Source: Bacteroidetes bacterium GWE2_42_24
GTDB taxonomy: Bacteria > Bacteroidota > Bacteroidia > Bacteroidales > TTA-H9
NCBI GenBank assembly: GCA_001768515.1
Contig: MEOA01000045.1
Coordinates: 62,001-126,000, forward strand
Direction: 5' to 3'
Length of the DNA: 64,000 nucleotides
The position numbers and the translations under genes are program-made. Under the pieces are notes generated by a model. That model made no database searches and was not told where the DNA came from. It worked only from the letters and a program-made list of their open reading frames with translations. Shown here piece by piece: positions 9,183 to 17,988 of this stretch (its first letter is position 1; each line of letters starts with the position of its first letter).

Positions 9183-10562
9183 TTATAGTTTTGTATAGAT
9201 TTTATATTCCCAGGGACCCAGACTAATCCTGGTGTTAGTGTCAATGGTATAAGGCACGCCGGAAATGTAATCGGTGTAATCGCCATTGGCATCTTTGCTG
9301 GTAAGGTTAATGGTCACTTTATTGGCAGAGAGATTGGCTAATACTATTACGCGGTTTGCTTCTTTTTCGCGCATAAATGCCAACACTTCGCTATCATTGG
9401 ATGTGGCAATTCGGGTGTAGGCTCCCCCCCAGATGCCATTGGCTAATGCCGGGTTGTTGTGCTTGAGGGTAAGAATGGAGCGATAGAAGTCTTTCAATGG
9501 ATAGTCGCCCCACTCGATCGGGTCTTTCTCGAAGAAGAGGAGCCTGTGGTTGAAGGCTGATTCCTGACCGCTGTATATAAGAGGCATGCCGGGAATTGTG
9601 GCGGTAATAACGGCCATCACTTTTGCTGCTTCACCTAAACGTTCCTGTTCGGTTCCATTCCAGGAGTTTTCATCATGGTTGCTGGTAAACTGCATAAGGA
9701 AGGCGTAATCAGGGAAGCGGCGGGCATTTGAGTCTATAATGGAATCGAGGCTGTTGGCGGTGAGCTTTCCCTGTACTATTTTATTCATGACATTGTGAGT
9801 GCTCCAGGCATACCCCATTTCAAAGGCTGAATCCTGAAGGGCAGGCTCTTCGGCTTCGGCAAGCAGAAACACCGGCTTAATTGAATCGAGAGCCAGACGG
9901 GCACGATTCCAGAACCTGGTGGGAACCATCCCTGCAACATCGCAACGGAAACCATCAATATTGGTGTTTTTAACCCAAAATTTCAAGGCCTCTACCATGT
10001 AATCATTCACAGCAGGAACTTCATAGTTCAGGTCGGCTACATCGGACCAGTCGAAGGGCGAAACTATCTTTCCCAACGAATCGCGGGTGTACCAATCCGG
10101 GTGTTGCGTCAGTAAAGGATTGTCCCAGGCCGTATGGTTAGCCACCCAGTCGATGATAACATACATCCCGTAGTCATGAGCCACTGTCACAAGTTCTTTG
10201 AAGCGGTCCATGTTGCCATATTCCGGATTGACAGTAAGGTAGTCTTTTACCGAATAATAAGAGCCAAGAGATCCTTTGCGGTTTACTTCACCAATAGGAT
10301 GCACGGGCATCAGCCACAAAATATCAACGCCCATTTCTTTTAGCCTTCCAAGATGAGGGATAAGCGCTGTGAAGGTCCCCTCCGGGGTGTATTGGCGGAT
10401 GTTTACTTCATAGATGTTGGCGTTCTTCACCCATTCAGGGGTCTTGAGAGGTGTGGTTGGAAGTGAAGCGTGTTCCTGTTTAGGTTTGCAACCTCCAATG
10501 AAAAGGGAGAGGACTATTGTCCCTACTCCCAGAAGCATAAAGGTTTTTTTCAGATGATTCAT
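9183..10562 (-). CDS. Lipoprotein alpha-amylase (GH13)
   Basis: This 459-residue glycoside hydrolase is anchored by a lipoprotein signal (FIGGC, Cys25) and should cleave alpha-1,4 glucans in the periplasm or at the cell surface. GH13 motifs are DWVANHTA, DGFRCDVAG (nucleophile Asp208), LLAEAE (acid/base Glu236) and FTSNHDENS (Asp297). A short all-beta C-terminal domain closes the protein. It is compact, without starch-binding modules. It is third in the operon, 43 bases after the glucanotransferase gene. Some relatives are maltogenic amylases or trehalose-related enzymes, so the product spectrum is uncertain, but the GH13 assignment is firm. Confidence 0.9.
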   Translation of the reverse strand: MNHLKKTFMLLGVGTIVLSLFIGGCKPKQEHASLPTTPLKTPEWVKNANIYEVNIRQYTPEGTFTALIPHLGRLKEMGVDILWLMPVHPIGEVNRKGSLGSYYSVKDYLTVNPEYGNMDRFKELVTVAHDYGMYVIIDWVANHTAWDNPLLTQHPDWYTRDSLGKIVSPFDWSDVADLNYEVPAVNDYMVEALKFWVKNTNIDGFRCDVAGMVPTRFWNRARLALDSIKPVFLLAEAEEPALQDSAFEMGYAWSTHNVMNKIVQGKLTANSLDSIIDSNARRFPDYAFLMQFTSNHDENSWNGTEQERLGEAAKVMAVITATIPGMPLIYSGQESAFNHRLLFFEKDPIEWGDYPLKDFYRSILTLKHNNPALANGIWGGAYTRIATSNDSEVLAFMREKEANRVIVLANLSANKVTINLTSKDANGDYTDYISGVPYTIDTNTRISLGPWEYKIYTKL

Positions 10563-10605
10563 GATTGAGTGTATTTGGTTTGATTATAGGTTTCAACTAT
10601 GTCAG

Positions 10606-12093
10606 TCAGCGTCCAAAGATTCTCGTCAACCGAGCCAGTTGATTGGCATGTGTTTCGGTCAGTTGCCCGGGCAATAGTCTCCAGCGCCAGTATCCTGACG
10701 GTTTTCCTGGAAGGTTCATCCTACATTCTGTTCCAAGTCCCAGGATATCCTGTGCAGGTGCAATGGCGATTCCGGCCACAGTACTCCATGCAAGGCGGAT
10801 AAAAGCCCAGTGGATATGGTCTTCGTCGGGCTCAAAATAGTCGCGCATCGATTGAAGGTCTTCGTTTTTAGCACTCTTGTACCAACCAGCAGTGGTGTCA
10901 TTGTCATGTGTCCCTGTATAAACAATACAGTTACGGGTGTAGGTATGCGGACGGAAGTCGTTGTCGTCGGCCGAATCAAATGCAAACTGTAGAATTTTCA
11001 TGCCGGGAAGATTGTTTCCTTCACGTAGTTCTACCACATCTGGGGTGATAACGCCAAGGTCTTCTGCGATGAGGTTCAATTCGCCCAACTCGTGACCGAT
11101 AGCCTCGAGCATTTCTCTGCCGGGGGCGTTGATCCATTCTCCTCTGATAGCAGTTGTCTCGCCAAAAGGTACAGCCCAGTAAGCACAAAGACCCCTGAAA
11201 TGGTCAATACGCACTATATCATAGAGTTTCAGATTGGCCTTTACCCTGTCAATCCACCAACGGAAACCCGTTGATTTTAAGACTTCCCAGTTGTAAAGCG
11301 GATTGCCCCAGAGTTGTCCTGTTTCACTGAAATAATCGGGTGGAACACCGGCCACCCAGATCGGGTTGCGGTTTCCATCAAACATGAAAATTGAAGGATT
11401 GCACCATGCATCAGCACTATCGTGGGCAATATAGAGGGGAATGTCACCGATGATTTTAATACCCCGCTCATTGGCATATTTCTTTACTGAAAGCCATTGC
11501 GAATAGAAAAAGAATTGAATGATACGGTACAGTTCAGCATTGACATTGAGCTCATTCCACAATTGATCGATAGCCTCCTGATAGCGCAATTTCTGCTCGA
11601 CAGGCCATTGCCACCAGGGGCGCAGTTCGTTTTTCTCCTTGACTGCCATAAAAAGACTGTAGTCAAATAGCCAGTGAGCTTCGTCGTCGCAAAACTGGTT
11701 GTAAACCTGACGAGAATTGCCTGAGGCCTGATACAGAAAATTGGTGGCAGCTTTTTTTAACAAGGGCCACTTGACATGATTTACCGTTTCAAAATCGATG
11801 AAATCGCTCGCGAAAGGGATGCCCATTGGCAGGTTTTCTTCTGGCAGATAGCCCTGCTGAACCAGCGTATCGAGATCGATGAGCATGGGGTTGCCGGCAA
11901 ATGCCGAATAGCACTGATAAGGGGAGTCGCCATATCCTGTATGTCCGAGCGGCAGTATTTGCCAGATGTGTTGACGGGCAGAAGTTAGCCAGTCGACAAA
12001 ACGAAAGGCCTCGGTACCAAGTGCTCCGATTCCGTATTTGCCTGGAAGTGATGTAACGTGTAGCAGTATGCCACTGCTTCTTTCTGATTTCAT
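10606..12093 (-). CDS. malQ: 4-alpha-glucanotransferase (amylomaltase, GH77)
   Basis: This 495-residue cytoplasmic enzyme disproportionates maltodextrins, transferring glucan segments between chains and releasing glucose. The protein opens with RSSGILLHVTSLPG, the standard GH77 N-terminus, followed by GDSPYQ. Catalytic residues appear in DIVRIDHFRG (nucleophile Asp297), LIAEDLG (acid/base Glu344) and GTHDNDT (Asp397). It is the short form, lacking the N-terminal starch-binding modules of the roughly 890-residue MalQ found in many Bacteroidota. It lies second in the operon, 45 bases after the first transporter gene. No signal peptide is present, consistent with acting on imported sugar. Confidence 0.96.
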   Translation of the reverse strand: MKSERSSGILLHVTSLPGKYGIGALGTEAFRFVDWLTSARQHIWQILPLGHTGYGDSPYQCYSAFAGNPMLIDLDTLVQQGYLPEENLPMGIPFASDFIDFETVNHVKWPLLKKAATNFLYQASGNSRQVYNQFCDDEAHWLFDYSLFMAVKEKNELRPWWQWPVEQKLRYQEAIDQLWNELNVNAELYRIIQFFFYSQWLSVKKYANERGIKIIGDIPLYIAHDSADAWCNPSIFMFDGNRNPIWVAGVPPDYFSETGQLWGNPLYNWEVLKSTGFRWWIDRVKANLKLYDIVRIDHFRGLCAYWAVPFGETTAIRGEWINAPGREMLEAIGHELGELNLIAEDLGVITPDVVELREGNNLPGMKILQFAFDSADDNDFRPHTYTRNCIVYTGTHDNDTTAGWYKSAKNEDLQSMRDYFEPDEDHIHWAFIRLAWSTVAGIAIAPAQDILGLGTECRMNLPGKPSGYWRWRLLPGQLTETHANQLARLTRIFGR

Positions 12094-12138
12094 GTTTGGT
12101 TAGTTTGTATTTGACTCTTTATATGTGATTTTCTTGTT

Positions 12139-13464
12139 TTATTCTTCAGTATGCTTGTGTTCAATAACGAACAATACGGAGATACCTGCCAGCATCATAG
12201 AAACACCAGCAACACCGAGCATCATGATTGATGAGCCCCCGAGTGCAGTAAGCAGTACACCTCCCAATAAGCCGGCACAAATCTGGGGAATCGTGATGGT
12301 GGCATTAAAAAGGCCCATATACACCCCCATTCTGCTGGCAGGAAGTGAGGCCGAGAGGATGGTATATGGCATGGCAAGGATGGCTGCCCATGCTACACCC
12401 ACACCTGCCATGGCACCAATCAGTACATACTGGTTGGTGATGAACACCATCGATAGAAGACTTAAACCACCGAAAATCAGAGACCATCGGTAGGTGTTCT
12501 TCCTTCCTAATTTTTTCGCTACGCGTGGAATAAGGATAGAGAACAGGGCAGCAAAGAAACTATAAAAAGCAAAAATGACGCCAGTCCAGTTGCCTGCTTC
12601 ATTGAAAGTGGCTGATGTGCTATCGCCTGGCGTTATGTTCCACACGTTTTCGGCTATACCGTTAGTGGTATACACCCACATAAGGAAGAGCGAAAACCAT
12701 GAGAAGAACTGAACGATGGCAAGACGCCACATGGTTACCGGTATATCCCGTAAAAGTGAACTTATACTGGTGTGACTCTTCTCTTCTTCTGTAACATTGT
12801 TATATTCTTCATATTCTTTTGGCGGATACTCTTTGGTGGAGAAGGAAGTCCACAAAACAGTAATGAGTAATACAGCGCCACCCAGGTAAAACGACCAGAT
12901 GACCGTAGGGGCGACCTTCTCTCCGTCAGCAGGCGTGTTGGCAACCCCCAGCCATGTCAGAAGAAAAGGAAGCAATGAACCGATGACAGCACCAGTATTG
13001 ATCAGAAAACTCTGAACCGAATAGCCCAGATTTCGCTGGTCTTCATTGACCATATCGCCTACCAGCGCCCTGAAAGGCTGCATGGTGACGTTGAACGATG
13101 TATCCATGAAGAGCAGCATTGCGGCACCAAAAAACAGCGGTGCAAACAGGTAGGCAAAATATTCAGCATTTGGCATAAAGAACATGGCTAGAGCCGATAC
13201 GATAGCTCCCCCAAGAATAAATGGAACCCTGCGCCCTAAACGTGTCCATGTCTTATCGCTCGATAAACCTACAATAGGTTGAACCAATAATCCTGCAAGG
13301 GGTGCGGCCAGCCAGAAGAGGCCCAGATGTTCGGGATTAGCTCCCAATGCCGAGAGGATACGGCTGGTATTCCCATTCTGAAGTGAGTAACCGATCTGAA
13401 CACCCAGAAATCCAAAACTAAGGTTCCATATCTGCCAGAAACTTAAATTCGGTTTTTTCATCAC
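12139..13464 (-). CDS. MFS sugar transporter of the SLC45/maltose type (proximal copy)
   Basis: This 441-residue, 12-helix transporter is the first gene of the glucan operon. The helix 2-3 loop holds Asp70 and LGRRVPF (from Leu76), as in SLC45-like sugar symporters and plant sucrose carriers. Two soluble inserts are visible, one acidic (near KEYPPKEYEEYNN) between the two halves and one after helix 7. It is homologous to the transporter at the other end of the operon but clearly divergent, so the two may differ in substrate size or affinity. The upstream region carries a perfect LacI-type operator (13556-13571), so this gene and those behind it are probably repressed in the absence of glucan. 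Confidence 0.9.
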   Translation of the reverse strand: MMKKPNLSFWQIWNLSFGFLGVQIGYSLQNGNTSRILSALGANPEHLGLFWLAAPLAGLLVQPIVGLSSDKTWTRLGRRVPFILGGAIVSALAMFFMPNAEYFAYLFAPLFFGAAMLLFMDTSFNVTMQPFRALVGDMVNEDQRNLGYSVQSFLINTGAVIGSLLPFLLTWLGVANTPADGEKVAPTVIWSFYLGGAVLLITVLWTSFSTKEYPPKEYEEYNNVTEEEKSHTSISSLLRDIPVTMWRLAIVQFFSWFSLFLMWVYTTNGIAENVWNITPGDSTSATFNEAGNWTGVIFAFYSFFAALFSILIPRVAKKLGRKNTYRWSLIFGGLSLLSMVFITNQYVLIGAMAGVGVAWAAILAMPYTILSASLPASRMGVYMGLFNATITIPQICAGLLGGVLLTALGGSSIMMLGVAGVSMMLAGISVLFVIEHKHTEE

Positions 13465-13555
13465 ATTTATTTTGAGTGGTTAATACGATTTCAATATTGT
13501 TGGTTCTCTCCTGAGAAAAAGCACCTTAACGATTCCGGAGTGAAAAACAAATTTG

Positions 13556-13571
13556 TTGCAAACGTTTGCAA
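13556..13571 (-). promoter_or_regulatory. LacI-family operator of the glucan operon
   Basis: TTGCAAACGTTTGCAA is a perfect 16-base palindrome with the central CG typical of LacI/GalR-family operators. It lies 91 bases upstream of the first transporter start codon. A -7-like box, TATCTTTA on the minus strand (13591-13598), stands just upstream, so a bound repressor would sit at or just after the transcription start. No LacI-family gene is present in the window. No second copy was noticed elsewhere in the window. Confidence 0.8.
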
Positions 13572-14539
13572 CCCCTTGATTCTGCACTTGTAAAGATACA
13601 ATCTTTGGTAACAAAGTAAAAAAAATATTGAAAAGGTCATAAAAAACGAAAGTCATTCGCGTTTTCCCTACACACCATAGCACTTCTGTTCCGGGTCATC
13701 CCGAATCAGGTAAATGCCCTGTGTAGAAACCGTAAATATTCGATCCGGAGTGGGTGAATAATTCAACTACCGTATCGCCGGCATTCTCTTAGCTTTTTGA
13801 ATTGGATCTGCCCGAATGATGATGCAAAGCTAATGATTTTCGATGGGCAGGTACTGATAATTGCCCGCTGACTTAACAACCATGGGCAGGATGAAATGGC
13901 TCACCTGGGATAAGTATTCCACCTGCAGTTTATTCTGATTTTCTTCAACGGTATTAACGACCGGGTAGGTGTTTTCCCGGAAGTTGACACCTTCAGCCGA
14001 AGGTTCAGGTTTTACCGGGCAGTGTTCACCAAAGGCGATGACGCCAACTGGAAGTAGTAACCTGGAGGGTTGTTTTGGGTGTATGGTTGTAGCGTGTTTA
14101 TCAGTCCGCAATTTGTCGGATGTTTTTTTTTAGCTTATGGGAGGTTGGCATTACTTGTGTTGACAAATGTTACCATGGTTCCCATCCAGCATGGTTGTAT
14201 CTGTTGCCTTCTCTGATCTGGATAGAAATTATTGATATTGATGATATGTGTTTGTGTATCGTAACATGCAGTCATGCTGTTCTTCTCTGGCGCTGCTTAT
14301 ATCGCTGATGTGGAAAATGCTGAACGAAATGTGGCCCACGACTGAATTATTTACAAACGCCACAGGCCTGCTGCGATCTGGCTCATGACCACGTGATCAA
14401 AGTATACTTATAATAGATTTTGTTGGTTGTGGTTTTAATTTGTTAACACTAACTAAGATACTTGGACTGTATTTTTATACCTTTTTTTTCTGGTTTTACT
14501 ATAAATTTCGTCATTTTTTTTTTACAAAAGCTATTTTAT
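13572..14539. other. Gene-poor stretch with possible degenerate coding remnants
   Basis: Nearly 1 kb between the glucan operon and the radical SAM gene holds no convincing gene. A minus-strand open frame at 13830-14111 (93 codons) ends in a plausible protein-like stretch (SHFILPMVVKSAGNYQYLPI), and another short minus-strand frame near 13695-13790 reads GDTVVELFTHSGSNIYGFY before a stop. Neither has a recognisable family or promoter. They could be decayed remnants of a secreted protein gene, or chance. The right half is AT-rich and low-complexity. Confidence 0.35.
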
Positions 14540-14547
14540 TATCTTTG
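14540..14547 (+). promoter_or_regulatory. Bacteroidota -7 box for the radical SAM gene
   Basis: TATCTTTG is an exact TAnnTTTG match, preceded by a T-rich tract. Transcription from here would give a leader of a little over 200 bases before the start codon at 14762, unusually long for this window. Confidence 0.55.
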
Positions 14548-14761
14548 CCCATGGAAAAAGGCTCCTGTAGCAAGGTAGAAGCTGCTGCCGGGTAGTCGTT
14601 TATGATGTGATTTGGAGCATATAATAACTCCTGTTTGTGCTAAAGTTTGCATGCTGCTTACCTGAATCCTCAGGTGGGTGGTGCTGTGTTACAGTTCACG
14701 CGGGTTCATTTGTATTGCTTAAGGTGAATCATGTCCGCCCCAACCTTAGAATGGACCTATC
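14548..14761 (+). ncRNA. Long structured leader upstream of the radical SAM gene
   Basis: The stretch between the -7 box and the start codon can fold. The clearest element is a hairpin with a perfect six-pair top (ACCTGA at 14660-14665 with TCAGGT at 14670-14675, loop ATCC) that extends outward by about eight more pairs, many of them G-U, to 14652-14683. A weaker hairpin lies at 14614-14631. No cobalamin riboswitch core was recognised. It may be a cis-regulatory RNA or an independent small RNA; function is unknown. Confidence 0.3.
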
Positions 14762-16177
14762 ATGAGTCAACAGGAAAAGAAAACATTGTTGCTGATCAAT
14801 CCTGTCAGCACAGTCCGTAAAGGATTTTCGCAGGATTTGACATCAAAGTATCCTCCTCTCGCATTGGGTATGGTCGCAGCGGCTACCCCTGCTGATGAAT
14901 GGAAGATTTATATTATTGACGAAAATTTTAATAAAGCACGGGTACGGCATGCCGATCTGGTGGGTATTACTGCTTATACCGAGAATGCTGATCGTGCCTA
15001 TGAGGTAGCGGCAATGTATCGTGAGCACGGAATACCTGTTGTGATGGGCGGCATTCATGCCTCCATGTGTTCAGGGGAAGCCCGGAAATATGTCGATACT
15101 GTTGTTGTGGGTGAAGCTGAACTTACCTGGCCGCAATTGCTCGAAGATTTTAAACAGGGCAGAATGCAACCGATTTATCGAGCCATAGGTTATGCGGATT
15201 TAGCGAAACTTCCCCCGGCACGCCATGATTTGTTCCATCCTTCTTATTGGCACCGGATCATCCAGACTTCGCGCGGTTGCCCCTATGACTGTGATTTCTG
15301 CACTGTAACTGCTTTTAACGGGAGAATTTACCGCGCCCGTCCTGTTGAAAATATACTTGATGAAATTGAACAATGCCAAGGCAAATACTCAAGTTTTATC
15401 TTTGCCGACGACAACCTGATCGGCAACACTCCCGCTCAACGACAGCGGGCGCTCGATCTTTTCAAGGGAATTGTGGCCCGGGGGATTAAAATCGATTGGT
15501 TCTCACAGGTAACTGTCGATGTCGCCGAATACCCCGATTTGTTGCATTGGGCCCGGAAGAGCGGGTGTAGGATATTGCTGGTAGGGATCGAAGCCGAAAC
15601 AATGGAAGGGCTCGATTCAATGAACAAGATTGTGAACAAGCGTAAGGGGGGAATCAGCTATTATAAAAAGGCTTTCAAAACGATCAACAAGCATGGAATA
15701 TCGGTGTTGGGAACCTTTATCCTCGGGCTTGAAGGTGATACCGAACAGGATATCCGCAACCGGGCAAAATTTATCGTTAAATCTCGCGTCGATGCTGTGC
15801 AGTGCTCAATACTGACTCCTTTCCCGGGAACTAAACTCCATAAGCGTCTTGAACAAAACGGACAAATTGCCTGCGATAATTTTCCTGACGATTGGCACCA
15901 TTTCCGTTTTATGGACCTTGCCTATTTTAATAAGCAAATGAAGCCATCAGTTATGGCTGATGAAATTGAAAAAGCCTGGAGAAAAATTTATTCCAGGCCG
16001 TTAATTGTCTATAAATTATTCAGAACATGGTTGGCTACAGGATCTTTTGTGGCTTCATGGTGGGCTTTTGAAGCCAATATACGTTATCGGCGTGATGTGC
16101 TTGAGAAGCCGGTAAGAAGAGACTTTTCAAGGGAATTTCATGGGAATGTCGACAAAGTTCAGGAAAGGCACTCATAA
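14762..16177 (+). CDS. Cobalamin-binding-type radical SAM protein
   Basis: This 471-residue enzyme combines an N-terminal Rossmann-like cobalamin-binding-type domain (about 1-145, with VGITAYTENADRAYEV and GGIHASMCSGEA) and a radical SAM barrel whose cluster ligands are Cys173, Cys177 and Cys180 in CPYDCDFC. The ADDNLIGN motif and the C-terminal region resemble the BchE/HpnP-like class of B12-dependent radical SAM enzymes, which perform methylations, cyclisations or rearrangements. The canonical DxHxxG cobalamin motif is not obvious, so the cofactor may be bound base-off or not at all. No neighbouring pathway gene reveals the substrate. The gene is transcribed alone from a promoter more than 200 bases upstream. 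Confidence 0.85.
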   Translation: MSQQEKKTLLLINPVSTVRKGFSQDLTSKYPPLALGMVAAATPADEWKIYIIDENFNKARVRHADLVGITAYTENADRAYEVAAMYREHGIPVVMGGIHASMCSGEARKYVDTVVVGEAELTWPQLLEDFKQGRMQPIYRAIGYADLAKLPPARHDLFHPSYWHRIIQTSRGCPYDCDFCTVTAFNGRIYRARPVENILDEIEQCQGKYSSFIFADDNLIGNTPAQRQRALDLFKGIVARGIKIDWFSQVTVDVAEYPDLLHWARKSGCRILLVGIEAETMEGLDSMNKIVNKRKGGISYYKKAFKTINKHGISVLGTFILGLEGDTEQDIRNRAKFIVKSRVDAVQCSILTPFPGTKLHKRLEQNGQIACDNFPDDWHHFRFMDLAYFNKQMKPSVMADEIEKAWRKIYSRPLIVYKLFRTWLATGSFVASWWAFEANIRYRRDVLEKPVRRDFSREFHGNVDKVQERHS

Positions 16178-16640
16178 GCAGCACTACATGAAACAAAAAC
16201 CTACCGGGAACAGGGCAGTAGCCGCTAATCACTGACCTCTGGTTTATATACAATCATGACCTGACCTGAGTGAACTATTGCCAGGCAGTTTGTCTGAGTT
16301 GAAGGAAAAATTACTGTAATAATTGGTGCTTAGGCAGCATAGAGGACTTTTGAAATTTGAGGCCAATTAATCCGTCATCTTCGAAGAAATGCTAATAAAC
16401 ATCTTTTCAGAAGAAACGCCCATAGCGTCTGTTTGGATACTTGTAAGCCACAGTTGCCCGATTATAAATTATTAGTCGATCTCTGTCAATTTGCTGAGTT
16501 TTCACCATAAGAATCATATCTGATTAGTAAATGCCCTTTTATGCTTTACTATAATTACCGGAAGTCAGTTTACTTGTTAGCCCAATCATCTCAATATTAA
16601 TTCTACAGCCAAAAGCCTGTGGAAGATGGCAGTTTGCAAC
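16178..16640. other. Intergenic stretch without a recognisable gene
   Basis: About 460 bases between the radical SAM gene and the AhpD-like promoter show frequent stops in all frames and no strong hairpin, repeat or tRNA. Confidence 0.5.
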
Positions 16641-16648
16641 TATCTTTG
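16641..16648 (+). promoter_or_regulatory. Bacteroidota -7 box for the AhpD-like gene
   Basis: TATCTTTG matches TAnnTTTG exactly and lies 45 bases before the start codon at 16694, leaving a leader of about 40 bases. Confidence 0.5.
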
Positions 16649-16693
16649 CATCCTATACCTGAATCATTATTTATTAATTAAATTCTACTAGTC

Positions 16694-17218
16694 ATGTTAT
16701 TACAACAAGTTGATCCTGACGAAGCTACTGGGAAAGTTGCTGATGTATACCGTTCCATGATGAAAGCCATGGGGATGATCCCCAATGCCTTTAAGATGTA
16801 TAGTGTGAGTGAGGAGCTTCTCGTCAAACAGTACGAAGGACTTGCTTACTTTATGGCCAATAGTGGACTGAGTGGAAAATTGCTCGCCTTCATTCGCCTG
16901 CTCGTATCATATACCGAACAGTGCGACTATTGTGTTGGAGTAAATACTGGCATTCTGATGCAATATGGGGTGCTGCCCGGGCAAATTCCTGGTATCCGTC
17001 AAGATCCCTCCACAGCCCCATTACCTGAAAATGAACTTAAACTCCTGTTATTCGTCCTTCAGGCAGTTAACTCCCCTGCTTCTATTGAGGAAGGAGACAT
17101 AACCCCTGTCAGAAATGTTGGTTGGACTGATAAGCAGATATTCGACGCTACATTCCATGGTGCCATGCAGGTTGCAAGCGATAAATTGCTTGTGGCTTTT
17201 AAGGTTATAGCCGACTAA
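16694..17218 (+). CDS. AhpD-like/carboxymuconolactone decarboxylase family protein
   Basis: This 174-residue all-helical protein belongs to the AhpD/CMD superfamily, which includes peroxidase-system disulfide reductases and decarboxylases. The motif EQCDYCVGVNTG holds a CxxC pair (Cys77, Cys80) preceded by Glu75. In AhpD the CxxC is followed four residues later by a histidine in the proton relay; here residue 84 is asparagine, so the usual relay is altered. N-terminal residues (DEATGKVADVYRSMMKAMGMIPNAF) are standard for the family. It converges on yaaA, another oxidative-stress gene, overlapping it tail to tail by four bases. A redox role is likely but the substrate is not known. Confidence 0.85.
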   Translation: MLLQQVDPDEATGKVADVYRSMMKAMGMIPNAFKMYSVSEELLVKQYEGLAYFMANSGLSGKLLAFIRLLVSYTEQCDYCVGVNTGILMQYGVLPGQIPGIRQDPSTAPLPENELKLLLFVLQAVNSPASIEEGDITPVRNVGWTDKQIFDATFHGAMQVASDKLLVAFKVIAD

Positions 17219-17988
17219 TTCCAACCGCGGGTAAACGTAAACCGGTTTTCGTCCGACATTGATGGCTCATACAGGTACCCTTCGGTATCAAAAGCCTTCA
17301 GATGTTCAGGATCCGAAAGCCGGTTTTCTATTATAAACCGGCTCATCAGTCCACGTGCCTTTTTTGCAAAGACAATTACCATGATGAATTTTCCGTTTTT
17401 GAATTCTTTGAAAGCAGGGGTTATTAACTTAATTTTCCCACTCATGTATGGTAGCACCGCTTTGCTGTACTCATCAGAAGCAAGGTTTATCAGGGTGTTG
17501 TCGCCCTGATCTGCCAGATCAGCTTCAAGTGCTTTCGCGATCTTTTTCCCCCAGAAGTTATAAAGGTTGCTTGACTTTTCCAACCTGAGGGGAATCCCCA
17601 TCTCTAGGCGGTAGGGTTGTATTCCGTCAAAAGGTCTCAGGATTCCATAGAGTCCTGATAAAATGCGCAGATGTTTTTGGGCGTATGCAAGGTCTCCTGC
17701 CGATAGCGTTATGGCATTTAGTCCATTGTACACCTCGCCGTCGAAGGCTGCGGCAGCATGAACTGCCTCCTCACCAAAGGGATAGTGCCAATGCTGAAAA
17801 CGGTTATAATTAAGTTCGGACAGATGTGAATTAATCTTCATCAGCTTACTCAGATCTTCAGGTGAAAAGCGTCTGAGGCGCTTGATCAGTTGTTTCGACT
17901 CAGCCGGAAACCTGATCTCTGTGTTCATGGTTTCCATGAACCGGCGTTTGTCGGCAATGCGTTTGGCTGGTGCGATAATGGCGATCAT
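17215..17988 (-). CDS. yaaA: Peroxide stress resistance protein YaaA
   Basis: This 257-residue cytoplasmic protein belongs to the YaaA (former UPF0246/DUF328) family, which in Escherichia coli is induced by peroxide and limits intracellular free iron and oxidative DNA damage. The family start MIAIIAPAKR and the motifs YNGLNA, LYGILRPFDGIQPYRLEMG, LINLASDEYSKAV and a lysine-rich FAKKARGLMSRFII near the C-terminus are all present. Length is typical. It ends within the last codons of the convergent AhpD-like gene (four-base overlap), so antisense effects between the two transcripts are possible. Confidence 0.95.
   Translation of the reverse strand: MIAIIAPAKRIADKRRFMETMNTEIRFPAESKQLIKRLRRFSPEDLSKLMKINSHLSELNYNRFQHWHYPFGEEAVHAAAAFDGEVYNGLNAITLSAGDLAYAQKHLRILSGLYGILRPFDGIQPYRLEMGIPLRLEKSSNLYNFWGKKIAKALEADLADQGDNTLINLASDEYSKAVLPYMSGKIKLITPAFKEFKNGKFIMVIVFAKKARGLMSRFIIENRLSDPEHLKAFDTEGYLYEPSMSDENRFTFTRGWN

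Noticed and set aside
13830..14111. Minus-strand frame of 93 codons as a real gene
   Set aside because: No recognisable family, promoter or neighbouring context; kept only as a possible remnant.
14551..14595. Fourteen-codon upstream frame in the radical SAM leader
   Set aside because: Its ATG lies at or before the expected transcription start, so it is unlikely to be translated.
14548..14761. Cobalamin riboswitch
   Set aside because: The conserved core elements of that riboswitch were not recognised in the leader.
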